From Marvania coccoides (Eukaryota > Chlorophyta > Trebouxiophyceae > Chlorellales > Chlorellaceae): a stretch of DNA of 64,000 nucleotides. A program made the translations under genes and the position numbers. The notes under the pieces are model-generated. The model had not been told where the DNA came from and did not search any database. It worked only from the letters and a program-made list of their open reading frames with translations. This document shows, piece after piece, positions 53,027 to 63,902 of this stretch. Numbering within the stretch: position 1 is the stretch's first letter; each line of letters opens with the position of its first letter. The DNA lies in contig OY978102.1 of assembly GCA_963854735.1 (NCBI GenBank), positions 1,116,001 through 1,180,000 on the forward strand. The letters are read 5' to 3'.

Positions 53027-53060
<34 letters not shown>

Positions 53061-54492
53061 GGATCATTCTGGGAAGAAGAGAGCAGCGCCAGGGTCCTCG
53101 AAACAATGCCAGCCGCGCTGCCTATGAGCGCTATCGCCGGCGCCGCCCCCGTCGCCACTCTTTGCATATCAGCACCCCAGTGGGCCCTCAGCCGCGAAAT
53201 TTCGGGGTCGGTGACTGCAGCACCATCCGTTGTACCGCTCGTACTGCCTATCATCAGCGCGCTCATTGCGCCGGGGCAGGCCCCCCACAGCCGGGCCACC
53301 ACCGCTGCCGGCGGGGCTGAGACCGCTGCCGAGTGCTCGAAATCAGAGGTGGAAAGAAACAGAGGCACGCGATGTTGCTGCTGCTGCTGCGGCTGTTGAG
53401 CGGGGGGTGCCTGCGGCGGCAGTTGCCGCTGCTGGGGCGGCGGCGGAGAGGCGGCGGCGCCGTTGGCTCGCCGCTTGTTGGAACCTTCCGACACCGCTGC
53501 CGCTGCTGCTGGCCCCACCACCGCTGTTGTTGCACCTCCTCGGGAGCGCTGGTTCTGCTGCTGCTGCTGAATTTTGGACCTGCGAGGGGCGGCGGCCGTT
53601 GAGCGTGCGGCAGCTGCGCCTTCTGGCTCTTGGTGAGGCCTGCCGGCAGACCGCCACTTGCTCTCATTCAGCTGTAGTTAATTAAAAAATAAAAACACGC
53701 GATTAGTGAATAAAAAACAGGGATATTTTGGGCTGATTAACAGTTCAAAAACAATTTGTCATCAATATTATTTTAATTGTTCAATTACCTCTTGGTTTTT
53801 GAACATGAGCTCCTTCTGCATCTGGTCCAGCTGGAGCTGCAGCTCCGCCACGGTGGCGCCCTGCTGCGCCTGCCCCCCCGCCGCCTGCTCCAGCGCGCTC
53901 AGCCTTTGTTTCAAAGCCAGCCGATCCCGCTCCACCACGTCTAAATTAGAGCGCAGTAGCTTGTTGGTGCCCTCCAGCTCGCCCAGCTTGCGTTGCAGCG
54001 CCCCTGTGTCTGCGACGCCTGCTGCTGCTGTGCCTGCTGCGGCTCCTGGCAGCGGCGGCAGACCTCCGCCAGCAACGGCTAATTCGGAGCGCAGCCTCGC
54101 TGCTTGCTCCGAAACTCTGCCCACGGGAGGTCCAGCGTTAAGAGGGGCCACCGGGAGATGCGGGGGTGGGGGGAAGGGATGTTGGAGCACAGGATTTGCA
54201 GCAGCAGCAGGTGGGGGCGGCCCACGTGCAGGTCGAGTGGCCTGGCAGGGTGGCCCGTTGGACTGCGGGGGGCGACGGTCGTTTAAGGGACTGTGCTCGG
54301 CCTGGTTGACCATCTGTGACTGCGGGACGCTAGAATGGGGTGGTTGGGAACTGAAATTGGAAGAGGATTGCGAATAAACGTGAACATCAGTGGCCTTGCC
54401 TGCGCCTTGACAGCGTTGTGGTTTTCGACGAAGGCATCGACGAGTTTGAGAGTCTCATCATCCAGATCATCGTCGCTATCCCAGTCGGCCAT
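51506..54492 (-). CDS. ATRIP/SUV2-like DNA-damage checkpoint protein
   Basis: Three exons (54400-54492, 53789-54319, 51506-53671) give about 929 residues. The acidic start MADWDSDDDLDDETLKLVDA is like plant SUV2. A proline-rich region is followed by a coiled coil (ELEGTNKLLRSNLDVVERDR, ELQLQLDQMQKELMFKNQE) and a link LNESKWRSAG, which parallels the ATRIP coiled-coil end (LQ-SEL-x-FK-x-x-E-x-N-E-L). The long remainder is helical, ARM-like and alanine-rich (LLPLLTSGAALELLRAPPER, ALTLLHLLLQDTEVAAA). ATRIP recruits ATR kinase to RPA-coated single-stranded DNA. Long low-complexity tracts (Q11 at about 53027-53059; alanine runs) interrupt it. Intron 1 seems to use a GC donor (GCAAGG ending at 54399) and its acceptor is one of two in-phase AGs. 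The call rests on architecture and short similarity, so it is probable rather than certain. Confidence 0.65.
53027..53059. repeat. CAG/CTG trinucleotide repeat encoding poly-Q
   Basis: Eleven CTG units on the plus strand, read as poly-glutamine on the minus strand inside the ATRIP-like gene. Pure repeat, so length polymorphism is expected. Confidence 0.9.
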
Positions 54493-55351
54493 GTTTTTTC
54501 GTAAATTAATCTAAATTTGGGCAAATTATCATCGGCCCTTTGTTTCCACGGCCCTCATGAATCCATCCAGCATGTAAATTTGCAAACTATCATTTTTGAA
54601 CCATCTAAAGCAGCGAACCAGCTCAACTTACTCAGCAGAGCGCAGCATGCCCCGCCGAGCTGTTGACTTTTAATAGCAGCTCAGTGTTCGAGTGTATGCA
54701 TTGCTAGACGATGAATAGCTATTAAGCCGCGAATACCGGGTTTGGCGGTTCTCTCTCAAAGTTTGTATATCCCTTCCCACCGCCCCGCCCGAGCTCCGCT
54801 CTCCCTTGCCGCCCCCAGATTCATTCTATCACCCAAGAATCAGTCAAGCCACCGAGGAATTTCTTAGTTACATGCAATCGGGTAATCAAAATTCCAGCCA
54901 AGAGGGAGAATGAGGCGCTGTTTTTCAAAAAGGAAAAGAACACGCAGACAAACAGTAGTGTAACACAGTTGAAACAGACTCCAAACACGTCAATCTTTAT
55001 TTGGAGGGGCAAAAGCAACAATCAATATGAGCAAGGAAATTAATTTTTTTCAAAGGCGATTCTTCAAGGACATGGCAAAAACAAGAAATGCCACACAAAG
55101 CATAAAAGAAAGAAAGAAAGAAAGAAAGGAGGAAAAACCTGAAAGCAGTATGCACAGTCATTAGGCTGTGGTATACGGAGTGTCAAGCGGAAAGAAAATA
55201 AAAGGCGCCAGCAAAAGAAACGCCGGGGCCCCTTATTCTTATGATGGTCAATGTCAGCACAACAATAGGGCACTGATGTTTTGTCTAAATGAAGAGAGGA
55301 AAAAAGTTGGAAATGAATTTTAGCCTAGCTTTATTAGGGTTCTTTCTTTAT
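54493..55351. other. Intergenic region with (AAAG)n microsatellite
   Basis: It holds the ATRIP-like promoter side and the 3' UTR of the OTU-like gene. About six AAAG units lie at 55105-55129. Open frames are random. No gene is seen. Confidence 0.45.
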
Positions 55352-56368
55352 TCACTGCCCCGCTGTGCACGCAATGTCCAGCTTTCTTCGTTGCTTCGGC
55401 GACGACAAAGAGAGCTTCAGCGACGTCAGCGCCGACTGCCGCCGCACCGCCGCGAACGTGGCAGCCGGCGCCACCGCCAGGCACACCTCCCGCTGGCTCA
55501 ACAGCTGCCTTGGTGGGTACCGCACACACCAGATTACCTCATCCCCGCTCACGACAGTACAAGGGATGCCAAAGCGGTCCACCATCGCACGCAGCATGAG
55601 CTCATCTCCCGCCACCCCTGGCCGCGCCATCGCCTCCAAGTACGCCTCGTAATCGTTGCCGAGAAACATTGCGTACTCTGCCGGCTGCTGCCGCATAAAT
55701 TCTACCACTACCTGCCGCAGGAGCAGGTGGTACTGCGGGGTGGCCCACACCGCGGTGGAGAAGGCTTCGAAAAGGGTGTTGCCACCCGCGGCGCGGGTGC
55801 GCAGCTGCGGGGCGGCTTCCAGACGGCAGGCCTGCAGCCGCCGCGTCGCCCGCAGCTCTGCGTCCTCGGCCTCCTCCTTGCAGGTGGAGATGATGCGCTC
55901 GGGGCCCAGGTGGAGCTTGTTGAGGCATGCGTAGGCCATGTGGCGGTCGCGCCAGCCGAAGCCTGCGAGAAAAAGGCGAAAGGGGGATGAGGGGCGGCAG
56001 GGCGGTATTTAAGGGGGGGAAGTGCAGGGAGGGGCGCAGTTTGAGGCCGTTTGGGGCGGTTCGAGGCGGCTTAGGGTCGGGGTGTGTGCCTCACCTGTGG
56101 GAGGACCGGCGGTGTGGGCCAGCACTCGCTTGAAAACATCATTTTTGTGGTCAGCGTCAACGCTGAAGGTCACATTGATGGTGGCTTCGTCCAGCGATGC
56201 AACAAAGGGCGTTGTTTGGGCAGCCAACGAGTTGAAAATGTGCTGTTCAGTGGCCACCACCCGCGGATCCTCCATCACTTGCGACATGAGATGCGCTGGC
56301 TCTTCTTCGGCGAAAAATGAAGGATGTCGGAGCAGGCACACCCTTCCCCAAGTTACTCGACCGGCCAT
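55352..56368 (-). CDS. OTU-fold protein lacking the catalytic cysteine (predicted pseudo-deubiquitinase)
   Basis: Two exons (56095-56368, 55352-55962) give 294 residues. After an N-terminal helical part (SLDEATINVTFSVDADHKND; GFGWRDRHMAYACLNKLHL) comes an OTU-like domain: GGNTLFEAFSTAVWATPQYH, LLLRQVVVEFMRQQPAEYAMF, DYEAYLEAMARPGVAGDELM, LRAMVDRFGIPCTVVS. In active OTUs the first block is D-G-N-C-L-F; here it is G-G-N-T-L-F, with threonine (codon 55775-55777) replacing the nucleophilic cysteine and glycine replacing the aspartate. The C-terminal catalytic histidine block also has no clear H. The rest of the fold looks well kept, so it is probably an expressed ubiquitin-binding or structural pseudoenzyme and not a dead gene. 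The splice is GT-AG in phase 1. Confidence 0.78.
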
Positions 56369-56646
56369 AGGGCGTTAAAACATTGTATTAATCAAATAAT
56401 GTGAACGAGAGTGGAAACAGTTCAGTCACTGAGTGTCCACGTCGGGTCAATCTCCTTTTCTTGCTTGCTCTGTTTTTTCAAGCGTGAAAAAATGATCATT
56501 AATGCACGTATAATAAATACATATAATCTTGCACAGCAGAGGCCGTGCGTGGTTAGCATGCGCTAAAAAAATAATGGGCATATACAAATTTCTATTATTT
56601 TAAAATCTAAAATAACTAAGGCCGTTGGTTGTGTTCGGCTAGTTAA
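56369..56646. promoter_or_regulatory. Divergent promoter between OTU-like and F-box genes
   Basis: A 278-base AT-rich interval between two divergent start codons; both are ubiquitin-pathway-type genes. No element is recognised. Confidence 0.4.
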
Positions 56647-59600
56647 ATGCCAAAGAAAAGCAGCAGAACGGCGTCCGCAGCAGCGGAGATGGCAGCCGAG
56701 GCCGAGCCCAGCGAGTCTTTGACTCACCTACCAGCCGCTGCACTCGAAAAAGTCTTTGACCTGCTGGAGGAAGCGCGCGACATTGCGGCCGCCGCATGCG
56801 TGTGCGTGGCCTGGGCTCGCGAATCCGCGCGCGACCACCGGTGGAAGGCCATTTGGCAAGCTCAAGTTTCAGACCAAGGGCTGTGGCGGTGGGCAAAAGC
56901 AGAGGGGGGCTACCGCGAGCAGCTGCGCGCCAACGCCCTCGTCAAAAAAGGTAAAAATAAATTTATCCAGCGTCGCTGCAGAATCCCTATAAGCTTACAT
57001 ACTTTTGTTCGTTTTTCCCTCGGCACTATAATTTTTTTCCCTCGGTCCAGGCGACTGCGTGGCTTCCGTGTTTCCTCTTAGCCGGCAGGAGGGCCCCGTG
57101 ACGGAGGTGCTGATGCTGGATGCCGCCCCCGAGCCCCGCATCGTGACCGTTCAGCACCGCAGAATGGCGCCCCAGGCGGTGCGCCTGCAGGGCGCTACGC
57201 TGAAAGTGTGGACTGCGTCTGCACTGTGCGCCCAGCGCCCGCTGCTCATCCTGCACGATGTGGTGAAGCACCTGCAGGTATGAAGAAAAAACCGCAATGT
57301 TTTGGGGCAGGGGAGACGCTGTCTTTTTGTCTGAAGAATATCGCATCCTTGCTAGCCCCCATCAATGCAGTTGGCACTTGAAGCTCTCTATTAATACGGT
57401 TAATACCATTAGATATGTCTATGATACAGTGCAATACCTATTATATCACCTCACTACTAATTTTGCAGCTGGAGGACGGACGGCTTTTTCTTTGGCGCAT
57501 CGCCGGGGACGCCATCATCGCGGTGCGGAGCCCGGGCGGCGGCGGGATTGACCACGCCGAGCCCGCGGCACAGCCCGAAGAGGTGCGCCGGTGGACGGAA
57601 CATGCTGCGCTGGCTGCCGCAGTTTTGAATCCCGCTGACTTGACGGTGACTGACATCCCTCTAGACTCCACCTTCGGGCGCAGAAAGGTGCGCATATCTC
57701 TTTAGTATACAGTAAATCAACCCCATGCACGATCCAGCTTTCTTGATTGTTCAAAATTGTGGTTTTTGTTTAAATTTTAAATTTCGAGTTGTCTGCTTTA
57801 TAACACATGCGTTTTAATACATTTTATTTCAAGAGTCGCAGGCTCCCCACGAGTGGATGGACATGTGCACTGGTGCGGTGGCCGCAGCGGCCGTCGACCT
57901 TGCCTCCCAGCGCGTAGAAATCCGTCTTTTCGACCTTGATACCGGCGTCTGCTTCCGAGAGAGCCAGTGCGGGATGCCGGGCGTCGGCGGGGCCCCGCTG
58001 CCGCAGGACGGCGCGGTGATGCTGCTGAGCCGCAACAGCGAGGCTGCCTACCAGGTTTTGGCGGCTGCAGCGTTGTTTGACTGCCGGGTATTCCGATGGC
58101 GGCTTAGGGACGAATGGCTGGCCCCTGCTGCGCGGCGAAGAGCAGCGAGTAGTGCGAGGGGCGGTGCAGGTGGAGAAGGGGCAGCAGCAGGAGAAGATCA
58201 GCAGGAAGGCGTCGATATGCCGCCGCCGCAGCAACCACCAGCAGCGGCAGCAGGAGGCGGTGGCCCACACGATGCAGCTGGGCCTTCTACTGCTGCTGCT
58301 GCTCCTGTCAATGAGTTTGCGCTGCACCATGTGTTCACCATGCCGCATCTTGAGCCCATCGTTGATCTTTCAATCTCCACTGCTGCTCGCCGCATCTACG
58401 TGCTGGGCATGGAGAACCTGTTCATTCTCGGCGAAACGGGCCGACCTCAGAAGCGCTGCTCCATGCTGGACTGGTGAGCTGCACAAGTCAATCCTTACAG
58501 TGCTAATTTTCACCGGGAGTCCCCCCTGGTTCGACAGTAAATTGCCTGAGAATCGATGCATGAATTAGTAGCCATCACGTTTGCTGCATTTTGCAATTGC
58601 AGGCGCGGGGTGGCCCCTCCTTCTGTGGCTCCTGGCACCTTTGATGTTGGCGCTTTCAGCTGGCCGCTGCCCAACTCCTCCCGCGCCGCTTTCTACCTGG
58701 ACTTTTCTAACTCGCTGTTCATCGCGCAGTTTAACTCCTTCGAGGCGCGGGAGCTGTGGGCGCTGCTGGACACCGCGCAGGACGCAGCGCCGGGCGTTTT
58801 TCCGCCGCGGGAGTCGGTCACAATGTGGTTAGTTTGTCATTAGCCAATAAAATTTTAATCTATTTCACTGCATTCCTGATCGAGCCACGCTGAAGCCAAT
58901 TTCCGAGCTTTATTTTTGGCATTTTTGGCTTCAATTGTTTTCCTTCCAAAAGTGCATTTTTCTCTATGATACTCTCTCACCCCCTCGTCCTATTGTGCTC
59001 AACTGTGCAGGTCTACCGACGAGCTGGGCGGCGTGCGCCTGCGCCCCTGGTCAGTCTTCATGCAGAACCACATCGATCTGCGCCCGGCCCCCCGCTCTCC
59101 TCACCCCACCTCGCTTGCAGGCAGGGCCACGAGGCCAGCAGACGCAGAGCAAGCGATCGTGGAGTACGTGCAGAGCGGAGAGGTACGAATCTATCCTTGT
59201 TCTGCTTAACGTCGAAACACATTTAAGCGCACAAATGATAGGTCCCTTTGCCCGCCCTCAAATCTCCATTTTTCGCCACTTATATTGTCTCCCCCAATAA
59301 ATAAATAAATTTAGGTTTTGTTTACTGGCGGCGAGACTTCCTGCTCAGGCACCGCAGCCCTCCTGCGCGCGGAGAAGGCGCGCGGGACCTACCTGGAGAG
59401 CCTGAGCTGCGCCCCAGGGCGGCGCGGCGGGAAGTCTGGGCCCCACCTCTGCCTGCCAGGCCCAGGAGACGGCGGGAAGAAAGGGCCGTTAGCGCCCAGA
59501 GCCATCGTGTGCATCGACCCTTGCACTGGGCGGCGATACAAAGCAATCCCGGTGAACGGCGCAGTGGAAGCGGTTCACACCGCTGGGCACTACATGGTAG

Positions 59601-59884
59601 CGGCGATTGCCCCGCTAGAGAATTATCCAGATGGGGTCACAGGATCGCTGGCTGTAGTGGATTTCTCTGGACAAGGGTTTGGGGTGAGTGAAGCGCAGCG
59701 TGCGGCGCAGCAGGCGGGATGCGGTGGCAGGAAGAAAGGCCAGCAGCAGCGGCAGCAGCAGGCGGCTGCAGGGCGCGGTGGTGGCGGCGGTGGAACGAAG
59801 AAGAGTTCAGGAACGGGAGGAAAGAAAGACGCAGGGAGCTCGGGGAGAAAAGGTGAAAAAGATGCATTGATGCTCAATGTTTAG
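56647..59884 (+). CDS. F-box protein with a long uncharacterised C-terminal region
   Basis: Seven exons (56647-56950, 57051-57277, 57469-57687, 57842-58473, 58603-58827, 59011-59182, 59315-59884) join in phase to about 782 residues. The F-box is near the N-terminus (residues about 25-70): SLTHLPAAALEKVFDLLEEA, AAAACVCVAWARESARDHRW. F-box proteins are substrate adaptors of SCF ubiquitin ligases. The rest has repeated beta-rich stretches (EVLMLDAAPEPRIVTVQHRR, VEIRLFDLDTGVCF, LSISTAARRIYVLGMENLFI) like a divergent beta-propeller, split by alanine-, glutamine- and glycine-rich linkers, and ends in a basic low-complexity tail (GTKKSSGTGGKKDAGSS). The start of exon 4 is chosen by phase among nearby AGs. 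The substrate is unknown. Confidence 0.8.
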
Positions 59885-62007
59885 GAATAAGACGAGCTTA
59901 GGAATCATCCTCGCAGTATATTGGGCGTATGAATTGATGCTCAACAAGAACAAATGAAACAAACACCCTATTTTTCTTTTACCACTGCGATCGCATTTTA
60001 TGTACTATATGGCCTGTATTCTGCATATTTTCAGACAGCATGCCTGTTTATCATGGAAAACCTCACCAAATTAACAGATAGTGATTTTTCATTTTTTAGA
60101 TATCTTCTTCTGATGGCTTCTGAATGTTTTGTAACCTGACTTGCATATAGCATCTTATTTTCAGTTGTAGGAAGCTTTTGGACTTTCCTTTTGGGCAAGG
60201 TTGAGGCCAGAGAGGGAAAACAGCAATGCAGCAGGAGTTATTGCCGAGGGCAGTATTTTAGCAGAAGAGATAGCTCCTGGCCTGAACCCTTGAATGCTAT
60301 TATTCCTATGTTACTGCTTAACGCAGCGTCTCCTTCCTGTTTTATCGGCAGCTTTACAGTTCATGGTCGAGGGGGAAAACGAGGAAAAATCGAGGGCTGC
60401 TGCAAGCATCAAGCTGCAGAGTGAGTCCTTCGCTGGCAAATCTTCATCAGGTTATCGAAAAACTCCCCAGCCCAGGGAGAAATAAAGCCGGGGAAAAGCC
60501 TATTTCAAGAAAGTAAGGGCATGGAAATGGAAAGGAAAAAAAAAGGAAGGTGGCAAAACTCTGACTGCTTCTTTTATGAGAAAAATGGCAAAAATGAGAG
60601 TGGGCAAAAGAAGAGGAGCGCCGGCTGCAAACTGGCGCAAGGCTTCTTTCTTCCTCTCGCCAGAAGTACCCAAGTATGAACAATTCTCAAAACTGCAGGC
60701 GAATGAAAGAGTAAGATCGGTGGTGTGCCTAGTAGTTGATAGAAGTGAGTGCCAAAAAAACACGCCCCTGTCTGCTGCTCGGAAAAAGTATGAGAGCTGT
60801 AAAGGGTGGGCGCAACAAGTTTCTTTTAAGATTCGGGGGACCCTCAGGTACACCGCATGCTGGTCGAATTGTAGAAATGTAGAAAACGTGGGAATGGAGG
60901 CGTCATGAGTCAGCCAGAAAGACAAGAAAGGAGGAGGGTAAGGGCGGAGGAAGACCACCGGGGAAAATTCGCAACTGGTATCTCATCGATAAGGTTGAGG
61001 GAAAAAAACTACACTGGGGAGGCTAGTGGTACGTACTTTTGGTATGACTGATTGTTGAAGGGTTAGTGAACTCATAGCCGCACAAAATAAGAAAAAATTG
61101 CGCTGACATAGCGCTGAAAAAAAGTGTAAGAAAAAACTTGGGAATAATACAAAAAAGAAAAAAAACGAGCTGGAAGGGGGGGAAGCGTAAAAAACGAACT
61201 CAAACACCCTGGAAGACAGGGTGGAAAGGTGAAATGGACGATTCTCTTTTTCACAGGCTTGGAATTGGGAGCTAGAATGAGGAGGAAAAGAGGAAGAAGG
61301 ACGGAAATAACACCAGAAACCCTGGTATAAGCGAACGCTTGCTGCAGCAGCAGGCCCCAGCACGTTATGGTATACATGTGTAGTGTCGCTGACATGTTTG
61401 CTGTGTACGTAAGTATGTATGGAAGTATATGCATGCATTTAGCATTCTGCTACAAGAGAGATAGCATTCAAACTACTGGAAGAGGATTGGGGAGGAGTAA
61501 GAAGTAAAAATAAGGCTGGGGGGGGAGAGGGGGTCGTACAGCGAAGCGCAGCTGCAGGTACAGCGAAGGAAAAAAACACGAAAAGGAAGAAACAAACAAA
61601 TCGTACCAGCACCACTGACTTTGACTTGACTCACGAATCTTGAGCAAAGGAAAATTGCAAACAGAAAAAGAAAAAAGATAAAAGCTATTATAGAATATTA
61701 GGAAAATGTAATCTTAAGGCGAATTCGACGTACGATAGAAATTGAAGAGGAATTGATTGGCAAGTTAGTGTACGTTATTGTACTGGAAAATTGAGTGGGC
61801 TGAGGGCCCTCGCCATGCAACGGGAGGGGCTTTCAGCCCACAGGCTGGGGAAATTTTAGCAAAATGGGAGACACACAGAAAAGAGAGGGGGGCAAACGCT
61901 GCCGCTTGCTTTCTTGGTTGTTAGCGCTTGGGCGGGGTAAAGAGCCGCAAATCCGCAGCAAACAAAAAGAAAGAAAGAAAGCCACATTCTTTCTTTCTAT
62001 TTGTTTT
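59885..62007. other. 2.1-kb gene-free region, purine-rich on the plus strand
   Basis: It lies between the F-box stop and the bZIP stop (convergent). From about 60480 the plus strand is strongly purine-rich. No open frame resembles a protein. A short piece at 60361-60420 (FMVEGENEEKSRAAASIKLQ, between an acceptor-like CAG and a GTGAGT donor) could be an isolated exon but cannot be linked to anything. A long bZIP 3' UTR or a non-coding transcript are possible. Confidence 0.4.
61968..61998. repeat. Perfect 12-bp inverted repeat just downstream of the bZIP stop codon
   Basis: AGAAAGAAAGAA (61968-61979) and TTCTTTCTTTCT (61987-61998) pair exactly around a 7-base loop. In the bZIP mRNA it would form a hairpin starting about 10 bases after the stop codon. 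Confidence 0.85.
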
Positions 62008-63902
62008 TCATCGCAGCACCATTGTGGGCCCCAGCGCGGTGTTGGCGCTCGAAGCCGGGGCAGAGCCCAGCGTGAGGGGCACAGACCCCATCAGAAACGG
62101 ACTGACATGAATCGCAGAGCCCCCAGCGCTCTTTTTGGGGAGCGCAGCGGAGGCAGCGGCAGCGGCCGCTGCGGCGGTGGCCTTTGCCTGCGCCTCCGCG
62201 GCCAGCGCGCCCAGGGCTTCCGCTTCCCCGCTCTCCGCCGCCACCCACGTGGACAGCGCCAGGCAGTCGGGCGGCCAGGGGTAGGACTGGATGAGGAGCT
62301 GCGCAACTTGGCCAGGTGCTAATACATGGCGGGTGACAGCAGTCTCGAACTCCACGGCAGTGCTGTGCTCCTCCTGCAGGCTGGAAGCCAAGTGGCGTGC
62401 CGCCTGGCGCACTGCCAGCTGGTGCGACGCAAGCGAGCGTCCAGAAGTCCCGCCGAACGGTAATGCCGCGCCGAGGCTGTGCCCAGCGGCATTCGTCCGT
62501 CCAGCTGCCACGGTGGTCATGCGCTGCAGAAACAGCCGCCGCAGGCTGCACATTTCCGCCTTTTGCCGGTCGGAAAGCCCCAGCACGCGCACGATCTGGG
62601 GGGTCCTCTCGTCCGCCGGCTGCCCCCGCCGCTTCTCGTCGAGTTTCGCGGTGGCGAACTGCTTGGCGGCGGTGGGGTTGCACTGCCCCACGCGCTGCCA
62701 CAGCCCCAGCGCCTGATCCACCAGCGCGCAGGTGCGGCGGTCCGCTTCAGGCGTTCCGCCTTCCTCTACTACATTCCTCGCCAATTCTTTCACCAAAGCG
62801 TGGAAGTGCTGCGACAGCACGGGCTGGGTCATGGCGCATATCTCCGCGGGGGAGAGCACCACGTTGGGGCCGTCCGCCTTGGGCGTCAGCGTCATTCCCT
62901 GGGAGCACGCTGCCGAGAGGGAGTGAGCGTCGGAACACGCTTCGCTGGCGTTCGCGGCGGCGTTATTGGTCACAGCGTGGGCGGCGTTGTAGTTCACAGT
63001 CACCGCCGCAGTGTGGTGGAGGTGGGTTCCATCTTCCCCTCTTCCAGCGCCGCCTGCGGAACGAAAAGCCAGGAGATCACCCCCCTGCGCTGCGGAAGCT
63101 TCCAGCTCCATCGCGCGCTGCGCCAGGGCGTCGCGCTCGGCTGTAGTCGACGACAGATGCGCCGTGAGCTGCGCCACCTGCTCCTCCAACTCCACCACCC
63201 GCTGCTTCTGCCGCTCGCGGAAGCGGCGCTGCGCGCGGCGGTTTTTTTCCTGCAACGCCTGGTGCTTGCGCTGCGCCGCGGCGGTGCGCGGCTCCCCCTT
63301 CTCCGCGGACTGCGCGCGGGAGGCGCCGCCGCGAGCGCGGGCGCCGGTCCGCTGCGGCCGCGCCGGCAGCTCCTCGTGTGCAGACGGCTGCTCTGAGTCG
63401 GATGCCAGGTCCCCCATGGGCTCGTCCCCGTCCTCCTCTTCCTTGTGCACCATCATGGGGGGTGGCTGCTGCGCAATGGGGACCACTGGCACGTGGTTGG
63501 GCAGGGCCAGGGGGAGGGGCGGCAGCGGCGCGAGCTGCTGTTTGGAGGAGGGCGGGAAGGGCAGGCTGAAGTCGAGGTTGATCTGCTCCAGTGGGTCTTG
63601 GTTGGAGAGGTCGTTGACGTCTGGAGGTGTGAGATGAGTGGATGGTATAAAAAAACGTGAAAAGTGTTTTATAAAGGGGAAATGTGACAGCACCGGGTCA
63701 AAGTCGAGTTGGAGTGGAAATAGTAAGAACGGGTCGAGTAACAGAGAGTGAATTTGTGAATTGTGTCGGATGAGTCGAATACAGAGATTTACCCAGACTC
63801 ACAAGAATCGAGGAATGAGTCGATGTCGAACCATTTGTCGTCCACATTTCCTGCTCCTACGGGCACAGCGGCTTCTCCGCTTGCGGAGCGGCTAGACCCC
63901 AT
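62008..63902 (-). CDS. bZIP transcription factor, algal type
   Basis: Two exons (63803-63902, 62008-63620) give 570 residues. The start MGSSRSASGEAAVPVGAGNV leads to WFDIDSFLDS, an acidic and aromatic activation-like segment. The basic region is QEKNRRAQRRFRERQKQRVV, with the N-x7-R signature, followed by heptad leucines (VELEEQVAQLTAHL, ERDALAQRAMEL). The A-Q-x-x-F-R-E-R-Q-K form of the basic region is common in green algal bZIPs and resembles fungal AP-1-like ones more than land-plant G-box factors. The long C-terminal part has helical stretches (EICAMTQPVLSQHFHALVKE, QKAEMCSLRRLFLQRM, AQLLIQSYPWPPDCLALSTW) of unknown function. The ATG at 63900-63902 is the first in frame. Confidence 0.9.

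Noticed and set aside
55289..55990. 233-codon plus-strand frame opposite the OTU-like gene
   Set aside because: Arginine-rich antisense shadow with no motif.
60361..60420. Isolated exon-like piece between AG and GTGAGT
   Set aside because: Cannot be linked in phase to any neighbouring exon; too short to support alone.
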